DNA of 16,752 nucleotides from DAOUJI01 sp034422875 (GTDB lineage Bacteria; Chloroflexota; Dehalococcoidia; Lucifugimonadales; JAGWBF01), in NCBI GenBank assembly GCA_034422875.1, contig DAOUJI010000099.1, positions 1 through 16,752 of the forward strand, in the 5' to 3' direction. The notes under the pieces were generated by a model that did no database searches, was not told the DNA's origin, and saw nothing but the letters and a program-made list of their open reading frames with translations. The translations under genes were made by a program, and so were the position numbers. Positions 6,059 to 13,259 of this stretch are shown here, in pieces. Positions within the stretch are counted from its first letter, which is position 1; each line of letters begins with the position of its first letter.

Positions 6059-7264
6059 CTACTTAAAGTGTCCGGTAGGTTGCCGATACGTCACGGCGTG
6101 GGACTGGACGAAGTCTTCGTTGAGTCCGTAGCCGAGGCCCGGCGCGTCTGGCAGATGCAGGACTCCGTCCCTGATGTCCAGCGACTTGTCCAACATTTGG
6201 TTGTACGTCTCCAACCCCGATAGAGAAAACTCCACCCGGTAGAGGTTGGGAACCGTCATCATCGCGTGGGCAGCGGCCAGCAGCTGTATGGGACCCAGGA
6301 CCGTGTGGGGGCTGATGGGGACGTAGTGAGTCTCCAGCAAGTGGGCCGTCTTGCGCATCTCACTGATCCCGCCGGACCAGCACACGTCCTGCATCACGTA
6401 GTCGGCAAGTCGGTTCTCCACGATGGGGGCTACGTCAAACCGTCCAAAAAGCCGTTCCCCCACGGAAATGGGAACGTCCACGGCGTCCCGGACCTGTTTC
6501 AGAGCCGTCAGGCTTTCAGGGGGAACGGGTTCCTCGTACCAGCCGATGTTGTAGGGCTCCAACCGTCTCCCAATGCGTATGGCTGAGGCCACGTTGTAAT
6601 GGCCGTGGGCGTCGATGAGGATGTCCACGTGAGGCCCCACGGCCTCTCTTACTGCCGCCGTGATGTCCAGTCCCTGTTGTTCGCCCTGGGGCGAAATGAC
6701 TCCGTTCACATATCCTGAAGGCTCCTCCGGCCCGATGGCCCCCTCAACCGCTGAGTGGTACGGCCGCATCTCCAGGAAGGGGTCCATCTTCATGGAGGTG
6801 TAGCCCAGTTCTACGACGTGTTTCGCTGCCAGGGCATAGTCCTCGGGCGACTGGCACCCGCGGAACCAGGTGTTGGCGTACAGCGGGACGCCGGCCCTGA
6901 AACGTCCGCCCAGCAGGTCGTATATGGGCCTGCCCAGCGTTTTGCCCTTGATGTCCCACAGGGCGATGTCTATGCCCGAAATCAGGCAAGTGGCCATGCC
7001 CCGGCTGCCCATGTAGGAGAAGCGACGGAACATCTTGTTCCACAGCCGGTCTATATCGGCTGGGTCTTCGCCGACCACACTGTCCTTCGCCCAATCCAAC
7101 GCGTCGGCGAGGATCAGGCTTCCGGCTCCGGGAGTGTTGCTGGCCTCACCAATTCCAGTCACCCCTTCATCGGTGTCCACCAGCACCAGCAGCCAGCTTC
7201 CGAACCACTCGGAACTGTCGGGAGTTGGTTTAAGCAGTTGGGCTCTGACGTCGGTGATTTTCAT
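6059..7264 (-). CDS. Mandelate racemase/enolase family sugar-acid dehydratase (galactonate dehydratase-like)
   Basis: A 401-residue enolase-superfamily protein with a capping domain and a TIM-barrel domain. Likely magnesium ligands are D218 (in IDAHGHYN), E244 (WYEEP) and E270 (SVGE). The D-x-H pair D218/H220 and the later H320 (SPHTVLGP) are the arrangement of D-galactonate dehydratase-type enzymes rather than of mandelate racemase. K159-M-D161 stands where mandelate racemase has K-x-K. It probably dehydrates an aldonic or aldaric acid to a 2-keto-3-deoxy acid; the exact substrate cannot be read. I chose ATG 7264 because AGGAG lies about six bases upstream and the protein then begins MKITDVR, as usual for the family; the frame extends to 7405 without support. 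It diverges from the ThDP enzyme gene; the aldolase and reductase further on fit the same pathway. Confidence 0.9.
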   Translation of the reverse strand: MKITDVRAQLLKPTPDSSEWFGSWLLVLVDTDEGVTGIGEASNTPGAGSLILADALDWAKDSVVGEDPADIDRLWNKMFRRFSYMGSRGMATCLISGIDIALWDIKGKTLGRPIYDLLGGRFRAGVPLYANTWFRGCQSPEDYALAAKHVVELGYTSMKMDPFLEMRPYHSAVEGAIGPEEPSGYVNGVISPQGEQQGLDITAAVREAVGPHVDILIDAHGHYNVASAIRIGRRLEPYNIGWYEEPVPPESLTALKQVRDAVDVPISVGERLFGRFDVAPIVENRLADYVMQDVCWSGGISEMRKTAHLLETHYVPISPHTVLGPIQLLAAAHAMMTVPNLYRVEFSLSGLETYNQMLDKSLDIRDGVLHLPDAPGLGYGLNEDFVQSHAVTYRQPTGHFK

Positions 7265-7363
7265 AGCGGCTCCTGTTCGATAAGTGCGTGCAACGAGCAG
7301 ATGGCGGAGGTTGGGCGCGCTGTCCTGGGACTGGACAATGCGGGCCGGAAGACGCGACTGATG

Positions 7364-7372
7364 TGCTAGAAT
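7364..7372 (+). promoter_or_regulatory. Possible extended -10 promoter for the ThDP enzyme gene
   Basis: TGC directly followed by TAGAAT (7367-7372) gives an extended -10 element in the divergent gap. No good -35 box lies 17 bases upstream. The start would be near 7379, with a leader of about 44 bases. Confidence 0.4.
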
Positions 7373-7422
7373 ATGCCATCCCCAAGCTTTTTTCCACATC
7401 GACAACCGTGGAAGGAGACGCC

Positions 7423-8034
7423 ATGATTGACCAGAAAGACCTTATCAGAGTATTGGACGGCATCCGGGGCGACGCCGTCGTGATCACCTCCATGAGAATC
7501 GCCATCCGGTGGCCTGAGACCACTGGAAACGACAACCGTGTCATTCCCCTGGACTCGGCGTTCATCCCCAGCGCCATGGGAAAGGTCTCATCTTTCGGTC
7601 TGGGCCTAGCGCTGGCCCAGCCTGACACCAAAATAATCTTGCTGGACGGCGACGGCGGCCTGCTGATGAACCTGGGGACTCTGGTGACAGTGGCCAACAA
7701 GGCCCCGAAAAACCTCTACCATTTCGTAGTAGACAACGGAGTGTACGCCACCACCGGTGGGCAAAGCACCCCCGGCGCCGGGACATCGTCATTCCCTGAG
7801 ATGGCCGACGGAGCGGGATACGCCAACACCTACGACTTCAGCGACCTGGAAGAGTTCACCAACCGGGCGGAAGAGGTGCTCAACACGCCGGGGCCGTCCC
7901 TGATTCGCATAGACACTGTCCCCGACATTCGTGCCCCGGGCGAGCGGGCTACAGGCAGGCAGAGGCCGGCCGCAAGCCGCCCGCGCGCATTCAACGTCAT
8001 CCGCGACAAGATGAAGGAATTGGGCACGGCTTAG
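7423..8034 (+). CDS. ThDP-binding decarboxylase half-subunit (sulfopyruvate decarboxylase beta/ComE-like)
   Basis: A 203-residue protein equal to only the C-terminal, pyrophosphate-binding domain of thiamine diphosphate enzymes. The ThDP-Mg motif is clear: GDG at 76-78, then MNLGTLVTVANK, ending in VVDNGVY (DN at 104-105). SAMGKVSSFGLGLALA upstream is typical of sulfopyruvate and phosphonopyruvate decarboxylase beta subunits. In those enzymes the active site is shared with an alpha subunit that carries the PYR domain. No such gene is in the window, so the partner is either elsewhere or the protein works differently. ATG 7423 has GAAGGAG five bases upstream; the longer frame back to 7288 has no ribosome site. 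It may decarboxylate a 2-keto acid made by the neighbouring pathway, which is an inference. Confidence 0.85.
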   Translation: MIDQKDLIRVLDGIRGDAVVITSMRIAIRWPETTGNDNRVIPLDSAFIPSAMGKVSSFGLGLALAQPDTKIILLDGDGGLLMNLGTLVTVANKAPKNLYHFVVDNGVYATTGGQSTPGAGTSSFPEMADGAGYANTYDFSDLEEFTNRAEEVLNTPGPSLIRIDTVPDIRAPGERATGRQRPAASRPRAFNVIRDKMKELGTA

Positions 8035-8055
8035 ACGTCTGCGCAGAGAGGTGAG

Positions 8056-8676
8056 ATGACTGACCCAACCATAGAAACTGTGTTCAATACCCTGGACAAG
8101 TGGAGGCATTTGCCGAAATACCAGCTTGAACGCCGCGCCGACATATTTTTTGCCCTGTTCTTGACCGACGTGTTGGAGAATCACTGCGGCACAAAGTTTG
8201 AACGTCTAGTCATCCCCGAATTTCCGTTACGGCATGGCACGCTTGGGACTAATAAGGGAAGGGTAGGCCCAAACCAGTCGGTGAACGTAGATTACGCCGC
8301 TTTTTCCAAGGACTATAACAAAGTGTTCTTCATAGAACTTAAGACTGATATGAAGTCCATCAGACCCGCCCAGGATCGCTACCTAAATGAGGCAGCAAAG
8401 AAGGAATTCAAGGAATTGGTGGAAGGGGTTTGCTTGATCAGGAAGCATGGTAAACAACCTAAGAAATACGAGCGTCTATTGGAACTACTTTCAGAAGTTC
8501 CGGTAGACGCGGTAGAACACAAGCCACAGATAGTCTACATTCAACCTAAATACAGCAAACAGAATCACCAAGACCATGCAACGTACATCTACTTTGAGGA
8601 GTTCGCGGACGTTGTAAAGACTCGAGGCGATATCGGCAAAAGGTTCGAACAATCGCTGAAGAGCTGGGTTGAGTAA
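8056..8676 (+). CDS. Orphan PD-(D/E)XK nuclease-like protein
   Basis: A 206-residue protein of unrecognised family. NVDYAAFSKDYNKVFFIELK (residues 77-96) reads as the PD-(D/E)XK nuclease core: D79 on one strand, then E94-x-K96 on the next, preceded by a helix with E25 and followed by Q106 in a helix. This is a pattern match, not a family match. The C-terminal third contains KPQIVYIQPK and YIYFEEFADVV and has no motif I know. AGAGGTG lies a few bases before the ATG. Base use differs from its neighbours: 8281-8340 has 23 G/C of 60, against 43 of 60 at 8881-8940 in the next gene. This suggests recent acquisition into a metabolic operon. A host-defence or DNA-repair role is possible but unproven. 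Confidence 0.72.
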   Translation: MTDPTIETVFNTLDKWRHLPKYQLERRADIFFALFLTDVLENHCGTKFERLVIPEFPLRHGTLGTNKGRVGPNQSVNVDYAAFSKDYNKVFFIELKTDMKSIRPAQDRYLNEAAKKEFKELVEGVCLIRKHGKQPKKYERLLELLSEVPVDAVEHKPQIVYIQPKYSKQNHQDHATYIYFEEFADVVKTRGDIGKRFEQSLKSWVE

Positions 8677-8721
8677 AGGCTGGGTCAAACAAGCCCCGCA
8701 AATCTGCTCAGGAGGGCAAGC

Positions 8722-9675
8722 ATGGAGCGTGTAGGGTTCATAGGTCTGGGCAACATGGGGTCCGGCATGGCCGCCAACATACAGAAGGCCGGATACCCCA
8801 TGGTCGTCTACGACATTAGGGAGGAAGCCACAAAGCCCTACCTGGAACGGGGAGCGGCCCTGGGCAGTTCGCCTGCCGACGTGGCGGCGCACAGCGACGT
8901 GGTGCTGACCTCCGTCCCTGGACCGCCGGAGATGGAGCAGGTTGCACTGGGGCCGGAGGGAATCCTGAATGGAATAACCCCTGGCTCCATCTATCTTGAC
9001 CTGACAACCAACCGGCCCTCGTTGATTAGGGAAACGGAACCCAAGTTTCGAGAAAAGGGCGCCCACCTCTTGGACGCTCCGGTGAGCGGAGGCAAGGACG
9101 GCGCCGCCTCGGGCAACCTCGCCGTGATGGTTGGAGGGGACCCAGAGGTGTACGAAAAGGTCAAGCCGCTGTTGGACTCTTTCGGGGACAAGGTCTTCTA
9201 CGTGGGCGGCATAGGCTGCGGTTGTGTCGCCAAACTGGTCCACAACATGATTAGCCGGGGCATGCGTTTGGCCTTCGAAGAAGGCATGACCCTGGGAGTC
9301 AAGGCTGGCGTGGATGCGGAATCGTTGTGGGAGGCTGTGCGGCGGGGAGCTCTGGGTCGGGCCAGCTCCATACACTACGACTTCCCTAAGAAGATTCTGA
9401 AGCAAGAAAACGACCCGCCCACCGCTGACTTGTCCATCGCCATCAAGGACATCTCGCTGGCCACTGAGCTTGGCCGCGAGTTCAGCGTGCCCTTGCCTAT
9501 AGCCAACCTGGGGGAGCAGCAGGTCATCGAGGGCATCAACCGGGGCTGGTTGAAGCTGGACACGTCGGTCTTGTTCAAGCTTCAAGAAGAGAAAGCCGGG
9601 GTGGAGGTCCGTGCCCCCAACGTAGACCCGGACAAGGCGGCCAAGTTCATTACAACCCATCCTGAAACCCAATAG
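8722..9675 (+). CDS. NAD-dependent beta-hydroxyacid dehydrogenase (3-hydroxyisobutyrate/tartronate semialdehyde reductase family)
   Basis: A 317-residue oxidoreductase. The N-terminal Rossmann domain starts GFIGLGNMGSGMA (GxGxxG at 8-13), followed by D31 at the end of the second strand (VVYDIRE), which favours NAD(H) over NADP(H). DAPVSGG (118-124) is the substrate-binding motif, and K171 with N175 (AKLVHNM) are the catalytic residues of the family. The all-helical C-terminal domain contains the conserved KDISLA. Family members include 3-hydroxyisobutyrate dehydrogenase, GarR tartronate semialdehyde reductase and 4-hydroxybutyrate-type enzymes. Next to a sugar-acid dehydratase and an HpcH/HpaI aldolase, a GarR-like role (reducing the aldehyde released by the aldolase) is the best inference. 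AGGAGGG lies about seven bases before the ATG. Confidence 0.9.
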   Translation: MERVGFIGLGNMGSGMAANIQKAGYPMVVYDIREEATKPYLERGAALGSSPADVAAHSDVVLTSVPGPPEMEQVALGPEGILNGITPGSIYLDLTTNRPSLIRETEPKFREKGAHLLDAPVSGGKDGAASGNLAVMVGGDPEVYEKVKPLLDSFGDKVFYVGGIGCGCVAKLVHNMISRGMRLAFEEGMTLGVKAGVDAESLWEAVRRGALGRASSIHYDFPKKILKQENDPPTADLSIAIKDISLATELGREFSVPLPIANLGEQQVIEGINRGWLKLDTSVLFKLQEEKAGVEVRAPNVDPDKAAKFITTHPETQ

Positions 9676-9686
9676 AGTGTTGTGCA

Positions 9687-9723
9687 TGTCCCTTCCCCCA
9701 GCGGTGGAGGGTTAGGATGGGGG
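9687..9723 (-). repeat. Dispersed intergenic palindromic repeat, copy 2
   Basis: Inverted copy of the element at 3202-3238, identical at 33 of 37 positions; all four mismatches lie in the central 8 bases. The left arm TATCCTAACC-like block and the right GGGGGAAGGGACA block are conserved. It sits in the 93-base gap between the dehydrogenase and the aldolase, so the reading frame that starts at 9682 in this repeat is not part of the aldolase. Confidence 0.75.
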
Positions 9724-9768
9724 TTGCCGGACAACGCACACGGTTCCATACAGGGAAGGAGGCGGACG

Positions 9769-10539
9769 ATGCCTGGAATGCGAGAAAACAGAGTCAAGGA
9801 CAAGCTGGAGCAGGGCCAGGTTGCCACGGTGGCCGTGGGCCTGAACGATCCTGACACCATCGAGTTCCTTGCCCAGTTCGGGTTCGACGGAATGTGGATT
9901 GAGACGGAACACGCCCCCACCACCTGGGACCAGGTGGCGCACCAGTCCCGGGCCTGTGACCTTTGGGGAATGACCTCGATATGCCGCGTGATGAACAACG
10001 ACACCGCCCTAATCACCCGGACCCTGGACGCCGGATGCACCGGCATAGCAGTGCCCCACGTGCGGACCAAAGCCGAGGCTGAGCACATGGCCAAGTCCGC
10101 CAAATTCGCCCCCATGGGATATAGGGGAATGGGGGGAGGCCGCCAGTCCTTTGGCGTCACCGATTTCCACGCCGAAGCCAACGAAAAGACCCTGACGGTG
10201 GCGTTCATCGAGGACATAGAGGCCATCGACAACTTGCCTGAGATACTCACCGTGGAACACATAGACGTCTTCATGGTCGCCCCTGCAGACCTGGGCGCCA
10301 GCATGGGCCTCATCTGGAGGTTCGGGCGGGAGCCCGCCCCGGCTCCCGTGGCCGAGGCCATCGACCGGGGAATATCCACCATCGTGAACGCGGGCAAGGT
10401 GGCGGGCCACGTCATAACCACGGAAAACGTCGGGGAAATGTACGACAAGGGAGTCCGTTTCTTGCTGTCGCCCTGGCAGCCCTGGCTGGGACGGGGAGCC
10501 AGTGAGTATATGACGGAAGTGGCGAGGTTGGGCGGCTAG
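9769..10539 (+). CDS. HpcH/HpaI family aldolase (class II pyruvate aldolase)
   Basis: A 256-residue metal-dependent aldolase that splits 2-keto-4-hydroxy acids into pyruvate and an aldehyde. Family features are GFDGMWIETEHAP (38-50, with the catalytic histidine H48), R73 for the keto-acid carboxylate, the metal ligands E148 (AFIEDIEAIDN) and D174 (APADLGASMG), and the PMGYRGMGGG loop. The relatives are HpaI, GarL (5-keto-4-deoxyglucarate aldolase) and RhmA. ATG 9769 follows GAAGGAGG at six bases, which decides the start. With the dehydratase and the dehydrogenase nearby it makes a complete dehydrate-cleave-reduce set. The actual substrate is not readable from sequence. Confidence 0.91.
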   Translation: MPGMRENRVKDKLEQGQVATVAVGLNDPDTIEFLAQFGFDGMWIETEHAPTTWDQVAHQSRACDLWGMTSICRVMNNDTALITRTLDAGCTGIAVPHVRTKAEAEHMAKSAKFAPMGYRGMGGGRQSFGVTDFHAEANEKTLTVAFIEDIEAIDNLPEILTVEHIDVFMVAPADLGASMGLIWRFGREPAPAPVAEAIDRGISTIVNAGKVAGHVITTENVGEMYDKGVRFLLSPWQPWLGRGASEYMTEVARLGG

Positions 10540-10642
10540 CTCAGTGTAGAACGCTCATGACACTGGTATACCGTCGCTCAGGCTGAGGCGGAAGCCCATG
10601 GGACGTAGTGTATAGACGCGCTGCCTCCCCGGCTGAATGGGC

Positions 10643-11134
10643 CTAGCGTTCGTACCAGCCCGAGCCGAACAACAGGCCGTCGTGCCTGACCGCCCATGTG
10701 TGCTTCTGGGATTCCTCGCCGGTGTCGGGGTTCAAGAGGACGTAATCGACCCAACGCCCTTGTTCGGTCGCTCCGAGGAGCTCGTCACCGTAGAACTTTC
10801 CGACACCGTCGACGCGTAGACTGGGGTCTCGGTTTATGAAAATGGGGTTATGGTGGGCGATGGTGTAGCCCTCTTCGTTGATGATGAACACGTACCATTC
10901 GCCGTCAACGTTGTCCCGGTTGTTGTAGTACTCGATGGACGCTTCCAGGCCTATCTCCTCGTAACGTTGTATGGCGTCCTCTACCACAGCCTTGGTGTAT
11001 GCGCCCGGCTCGTCCTTGGTCGGGGCTGCGGGCGCCGGTGGGTCGTTGATCAACGCCGTCACCGCTAATGCTATAGCCACAGCGGACGCCAGCAGGGCTG
11101 CCGCGGCCAGTCCGGCAGCTACTCGAGAAACCAT
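10643..11134 (-). CDS. Small exported or membrane-anchored Cache-domain protein
   Basis: A 163-residue protein. Residues 5-30 form a hydrophobic Ala/Leu-rich segment (a signal anchor or signal peptide), followed by a Pro/Ala linker and a compact sensor-like domain. AIQRYEEIGLEASIEYYNN, EWYVFIINEEGYTIAHHNP and HDGLLFGSGWYE match single Cache-domain proteins, the extracellular ligand-binding modules of many receptors. Unlike receptors, it has no cytoplasmic signalling domain, so it may bind a small molecule outside the membrane and work with another protein. AAGGAGG lies six bases before the ATG, a near-perfect ribosome site. It follows the amidohydrolase by 62 bases on the same strand and is probably cotranscribed with it. 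Confidence 0.8.
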   Translation of the reverse strand: MVSRVAAGLAAAALLASAVAIALAVTALINDPPAPAAPTKDEPGAYTKAVVEDAIQRYEEIGLEASIEYYNNRDNVDGEWYVFIINEEGYTIAHHNPIFINRDPSLRVDGVGKFYGDELLGATEQGRWVDYVLLNPDTGEESQKHTWAVRHDGLLFGSGWYER

Positions 11135-11196
11135 TCGAGTCCTCCTTGGGTTGGTGAAGTCAGTGACGCGATTTCAGTCGCCATCGAACGGCCAGC

Positions 11197-12312
11197 CTAG
11201 GACAGGTTGTACAGACGCACCACGTTGTCCAGGGTCATCTTCCGCCGGTAGTCGGCCCGTCTGTCTTCGGGGACTTCCAGAAAAGTGCGGTCCAGCACCT
11301 CCTGGGAGTGAGGCCAAATCGAGTCGTGGTGCGGATAGTCGCTGCCCCAGACCAGGTTGTTCTCGCCGATAATGTCGGCTGTGCGTAGGCCGACCCGGTC
11401 GTCCTCAAAGGTCATGTAGAACTGGCGCTGGAAATACTCGCTGGGCTCCATGTCCAGGTCAGGCGACAACACCTCGGGAGTGCGGTAGGCGGCGTGGTCC
11501 AGCCGTTCCAGGTAGTGGGCGACCCAGCCGGTTTCCCACTCGGTGGGAACGAACTTCAAGTTAGGGAAACGGTGGCACACGCCCGACGTAATCAGGGTCC
11601 CGATGGTCACGGCCCCAGCCGACAGCGCTAGGGCGTATTTCTGGATGGGGTCCCAGGTGTCCGGCAGGTCCATGCCGGGGATTGCTCCGGTGAAGATGTG
11701 CATGGTTACAGGCAGCCCCGTCTCTTCCGCCGCTCGCCAGAAAGGGTCATAGGAGGAGTCGCTGAAGGGGCGGTCTCTGGGAGGAGTGCAGGTAACCGAG
11801 ACGCCGACGAACCCCTTCTTGGCGGCCTGTTCCAACTCTTGTACCGCCTCTTCGATGTCGTGCAGGCTGATGCACGCCAGACCTTTCAGCCGGTCCGGAG
11901 CGTGGCCGCAATACTCAGCCAGCCAGTCGTTGTACCTGCTGAAAGCGGCGGACACGATTCTGGGGTCGTCAATGCCGAACACGGCCATGCACATGGACGG
12001 GTAGACGATCTCCATGTCCACGCCGTCTATGTCCTGGTCCTTCAGCCTCTCGGCGGGGTCGAACACGCCCTTACGCAGCCCCGCGTAGCCCTGCTTCATC
12101 AGCTCATGGGTCTTGGGGTCATCCAGCCGGTTGCCCGCGATGCCGAACCGCCCTACCAGGGAAGTCCGCGCTCCCACTTTGAGCAGGTGACCCCGCTCGG
12201 GGTCTTCAACGATGCGAGGAGCCTTCTCGCCGAACTTCTCATACAGCCCCTCGAAGACCTCCGACGGCTCGACAATGTGGGAGTCCCCGGATATGCATTT
12301 CCATTCAGTCAT
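11197..12312 (-). CDS. Amidohydrolase-2 family metal-dependent hydrolase/decarboxylase
   Basis: A 371-residue TIM-barrel protein of the amidohydrolase-2 group (the group of ACMSD and related nonoxidative decarboxylases). Metal-site residues are D10-x-H12 (GDSHIVEP), H205 (MHIF) and D325 (WGSDYPHHDS); the first motif has D in place of the more usual H-x-H, as is common in this subgroup. EWETGWVAHYLERLD is another family block. The group acts on aromatic or cyclic carboxylates and related compounds; the substrate here is unknown. GGAGGGG lies five bases before ATG 12312. The Cache-domain protein gene follows on the same strand. Confidence 0.88.
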   Translation of the reverse strand: MTEWKCISGDSHIVEPSEVFEGLYEKFGEKAPRIVEDPERGHLLKVGARTSLVGRFGIAGNRLDDPKTHELMKQGYAGLRKGVFDPAERLKDQDIDGVDMEIVYPSMCMAVFGIDDPRIVSAAFSRYNDWLAEYCGHAPDRLKGLACISLHDIEEAVQELEQAAKKGFVGVSVTCTPPRDRPFSDSSYDPFWRAAEETGLPVTMHIFTGAIPGMDLPDTWDPIQKYALALSAGAVTIGTLITSGVCHRFPNLKFVPTEWETGWVAHYLERLDHAAYRTPEVLSPDLDMEPSEYFQRQFYMTFEDDRVGLRTADIIGENNLVWGSDYPHHDSIWPHSQEVLDRTFLEVPEDRRADYRRKMTLDNVVRLYNLS

Positions 12313-12378
12313 CGTGCCCCTCCGTGCCTATCGACGGCCCTTTCCATGAACCTGGGCCTGTGTCAAATACAACCTAGG

Positions 12379-12407
12379 ATGCTATAGGACGGGGCCGACT
12401 CCGTCAA
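12379..12407 (-). promoter_or_regulatory. Possible sigma70-type promoter for the amidohydrolase gene
   Basis: On the minus strand TTGACG (12407-12402) and TAGCAT (12384-12379) are separated by 17 bases. The -35 matches five of six consensus bases and the -10 four of six. The start would be about 60 bases before ATG 12312. Confidence 0.4.
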
Positions 12408-12436
12408 TCGTGTGTGTATTGACTCACGCGCCGTCC

Positions 12437-13252
12437 TCACCCCACCCAGCGGGTGATGCCGTCGTGGATGAGGAGGGCGCCGACGACTAGGAGGACAACG
12501 CTCATAACCTGGAGCAGCCGGTTGATGGAGGCTTTTCCAGCCAGATGGGCTCCGATGTATGCCCCGGCCATGGCGGTACTGCCCATAACGAGCAGCAGCA
12601 CGATATCCACTTCTCCCTTGATGCCGTGGCCGATGAACCCCACAAGACCCATAATGAACCCAATGACGAGGTTGGAACCTGCGGCTACCAGGGGGTTTAT
12701 CCTGAGGAACCGGATAATCACCGGCAGACGGACGCTTCCAAGAATCAGACCCACCGCTCCACCGACCAACCCTACGACGGCGCCGGTAAACCCCTCTATA
12801 GCGGCTTGTCTTGGATTGATGGAGGCTCTACCTTCCGGCCAGTCCCCGGACGATCCAGGGGGCGCCCTCCTGAGCCTGATGATGAACTCCACAGCCTGCC
12901 AGGCGACGAAACAGCCCGCGACTGTGATCAGGGCGCCTTCCGGAACGGATGTAGAGCTGGCGAACCCGCCTATAAAGGACCCTATGGCGGCGGGGATTCC
13001 CATAACCGCCACGAGCCGCCAGTCTATCCTTCCGGCCCTGACGTGTCGGTAGCCTCCTACAAAGGCGCTAACGGTGGAGACCAGGATGTTGGTGCCCGCC
13101 GCAGTGGCTGGCGGAACGTTCAGCAGCAACAGGGCGGGAAGGCGCATGGTGCCCAAGGCCAAACCAACGAACCCTGCCAGTATTCCCACGAAGAAGGAAA
13201 TGACACCCAGTATGGCGACTTGCCAGACTGGAAGAATGAGCCCCAAGTCCAT
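12437..13252 (-). CDS. TauE/SafE family sulfite/organosulfonate-type permease
   Basis: A 271-residue integral membrane protein with about eight hydrophobic helices. The two halves repeat the same motif: GFVGLALGTMRLPALLLLN...AAGTN in the first half and GLVGGAVGLILGSVRLPVII...AAGSN in the second, as expected for TauE/SafE (former DUF81) carriers. Characterised members export sulfite, sulfoacetate or taurine breakdown products; most are uncharacterised. It starts 7 bases after the fhs stop codon and is therefore very likely in the same transcript. That suggests an anion linked to one-carbon metabolism, such as formate, but this is an inference and the substrate is unknown. Confidence 0.87.
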   Translation of the reverse strand: MDLGLILPVWQVAILGVISFFVGILAGFVGLALGTMRLPALLLLNVPPATAAGTNILVSTVSAFVGGYRHVRAGRIDWRLVAVMGIPAAIGSFIGGFASSTSVPEGALITVAGCFVAWQAVEFIIRLRRAPPGSSGDWPEGRASINPRQAAIEGFTGAVVGLVGGAVGLILGSVRLPVIIRFLRINPLVAAGSNLVIGFIMGLVGFIGHGIKGEVDIVLLLVMGSTAMAGAYIGAHLAGKASINRLLQVMSVVLLVVGALLIHDGITRWVG

Positions 13253-13259
13253 TGAGGGA

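Noticed and set aside
7390..7398. TTTTCCACA resembling a DnaA box near rpmH-type genes
   Set aside because: It is a single copy with one mismatch, far from rpmH, with no AT-rich unwinding region, so no origin is called.
8491..9687. A 398-codon open frame on the minus strand
   Set aside because: It is opposite the beta-hydroxyacid dehydrogenase with its complete catalytic motifs and has no ribosome site or known motif.
9682..9768. An upstream start for the aldolase
   Set aside because: The added codons translate the intergenic repeat; ATG 9769 has a strong ribosome site and fits family length.
10540..10642. GCCCAT/ATGGGC pairing in the convergent gap as a terminator
   Set aside because: The six-base arms are separated by about 40 bases and there is no T run.
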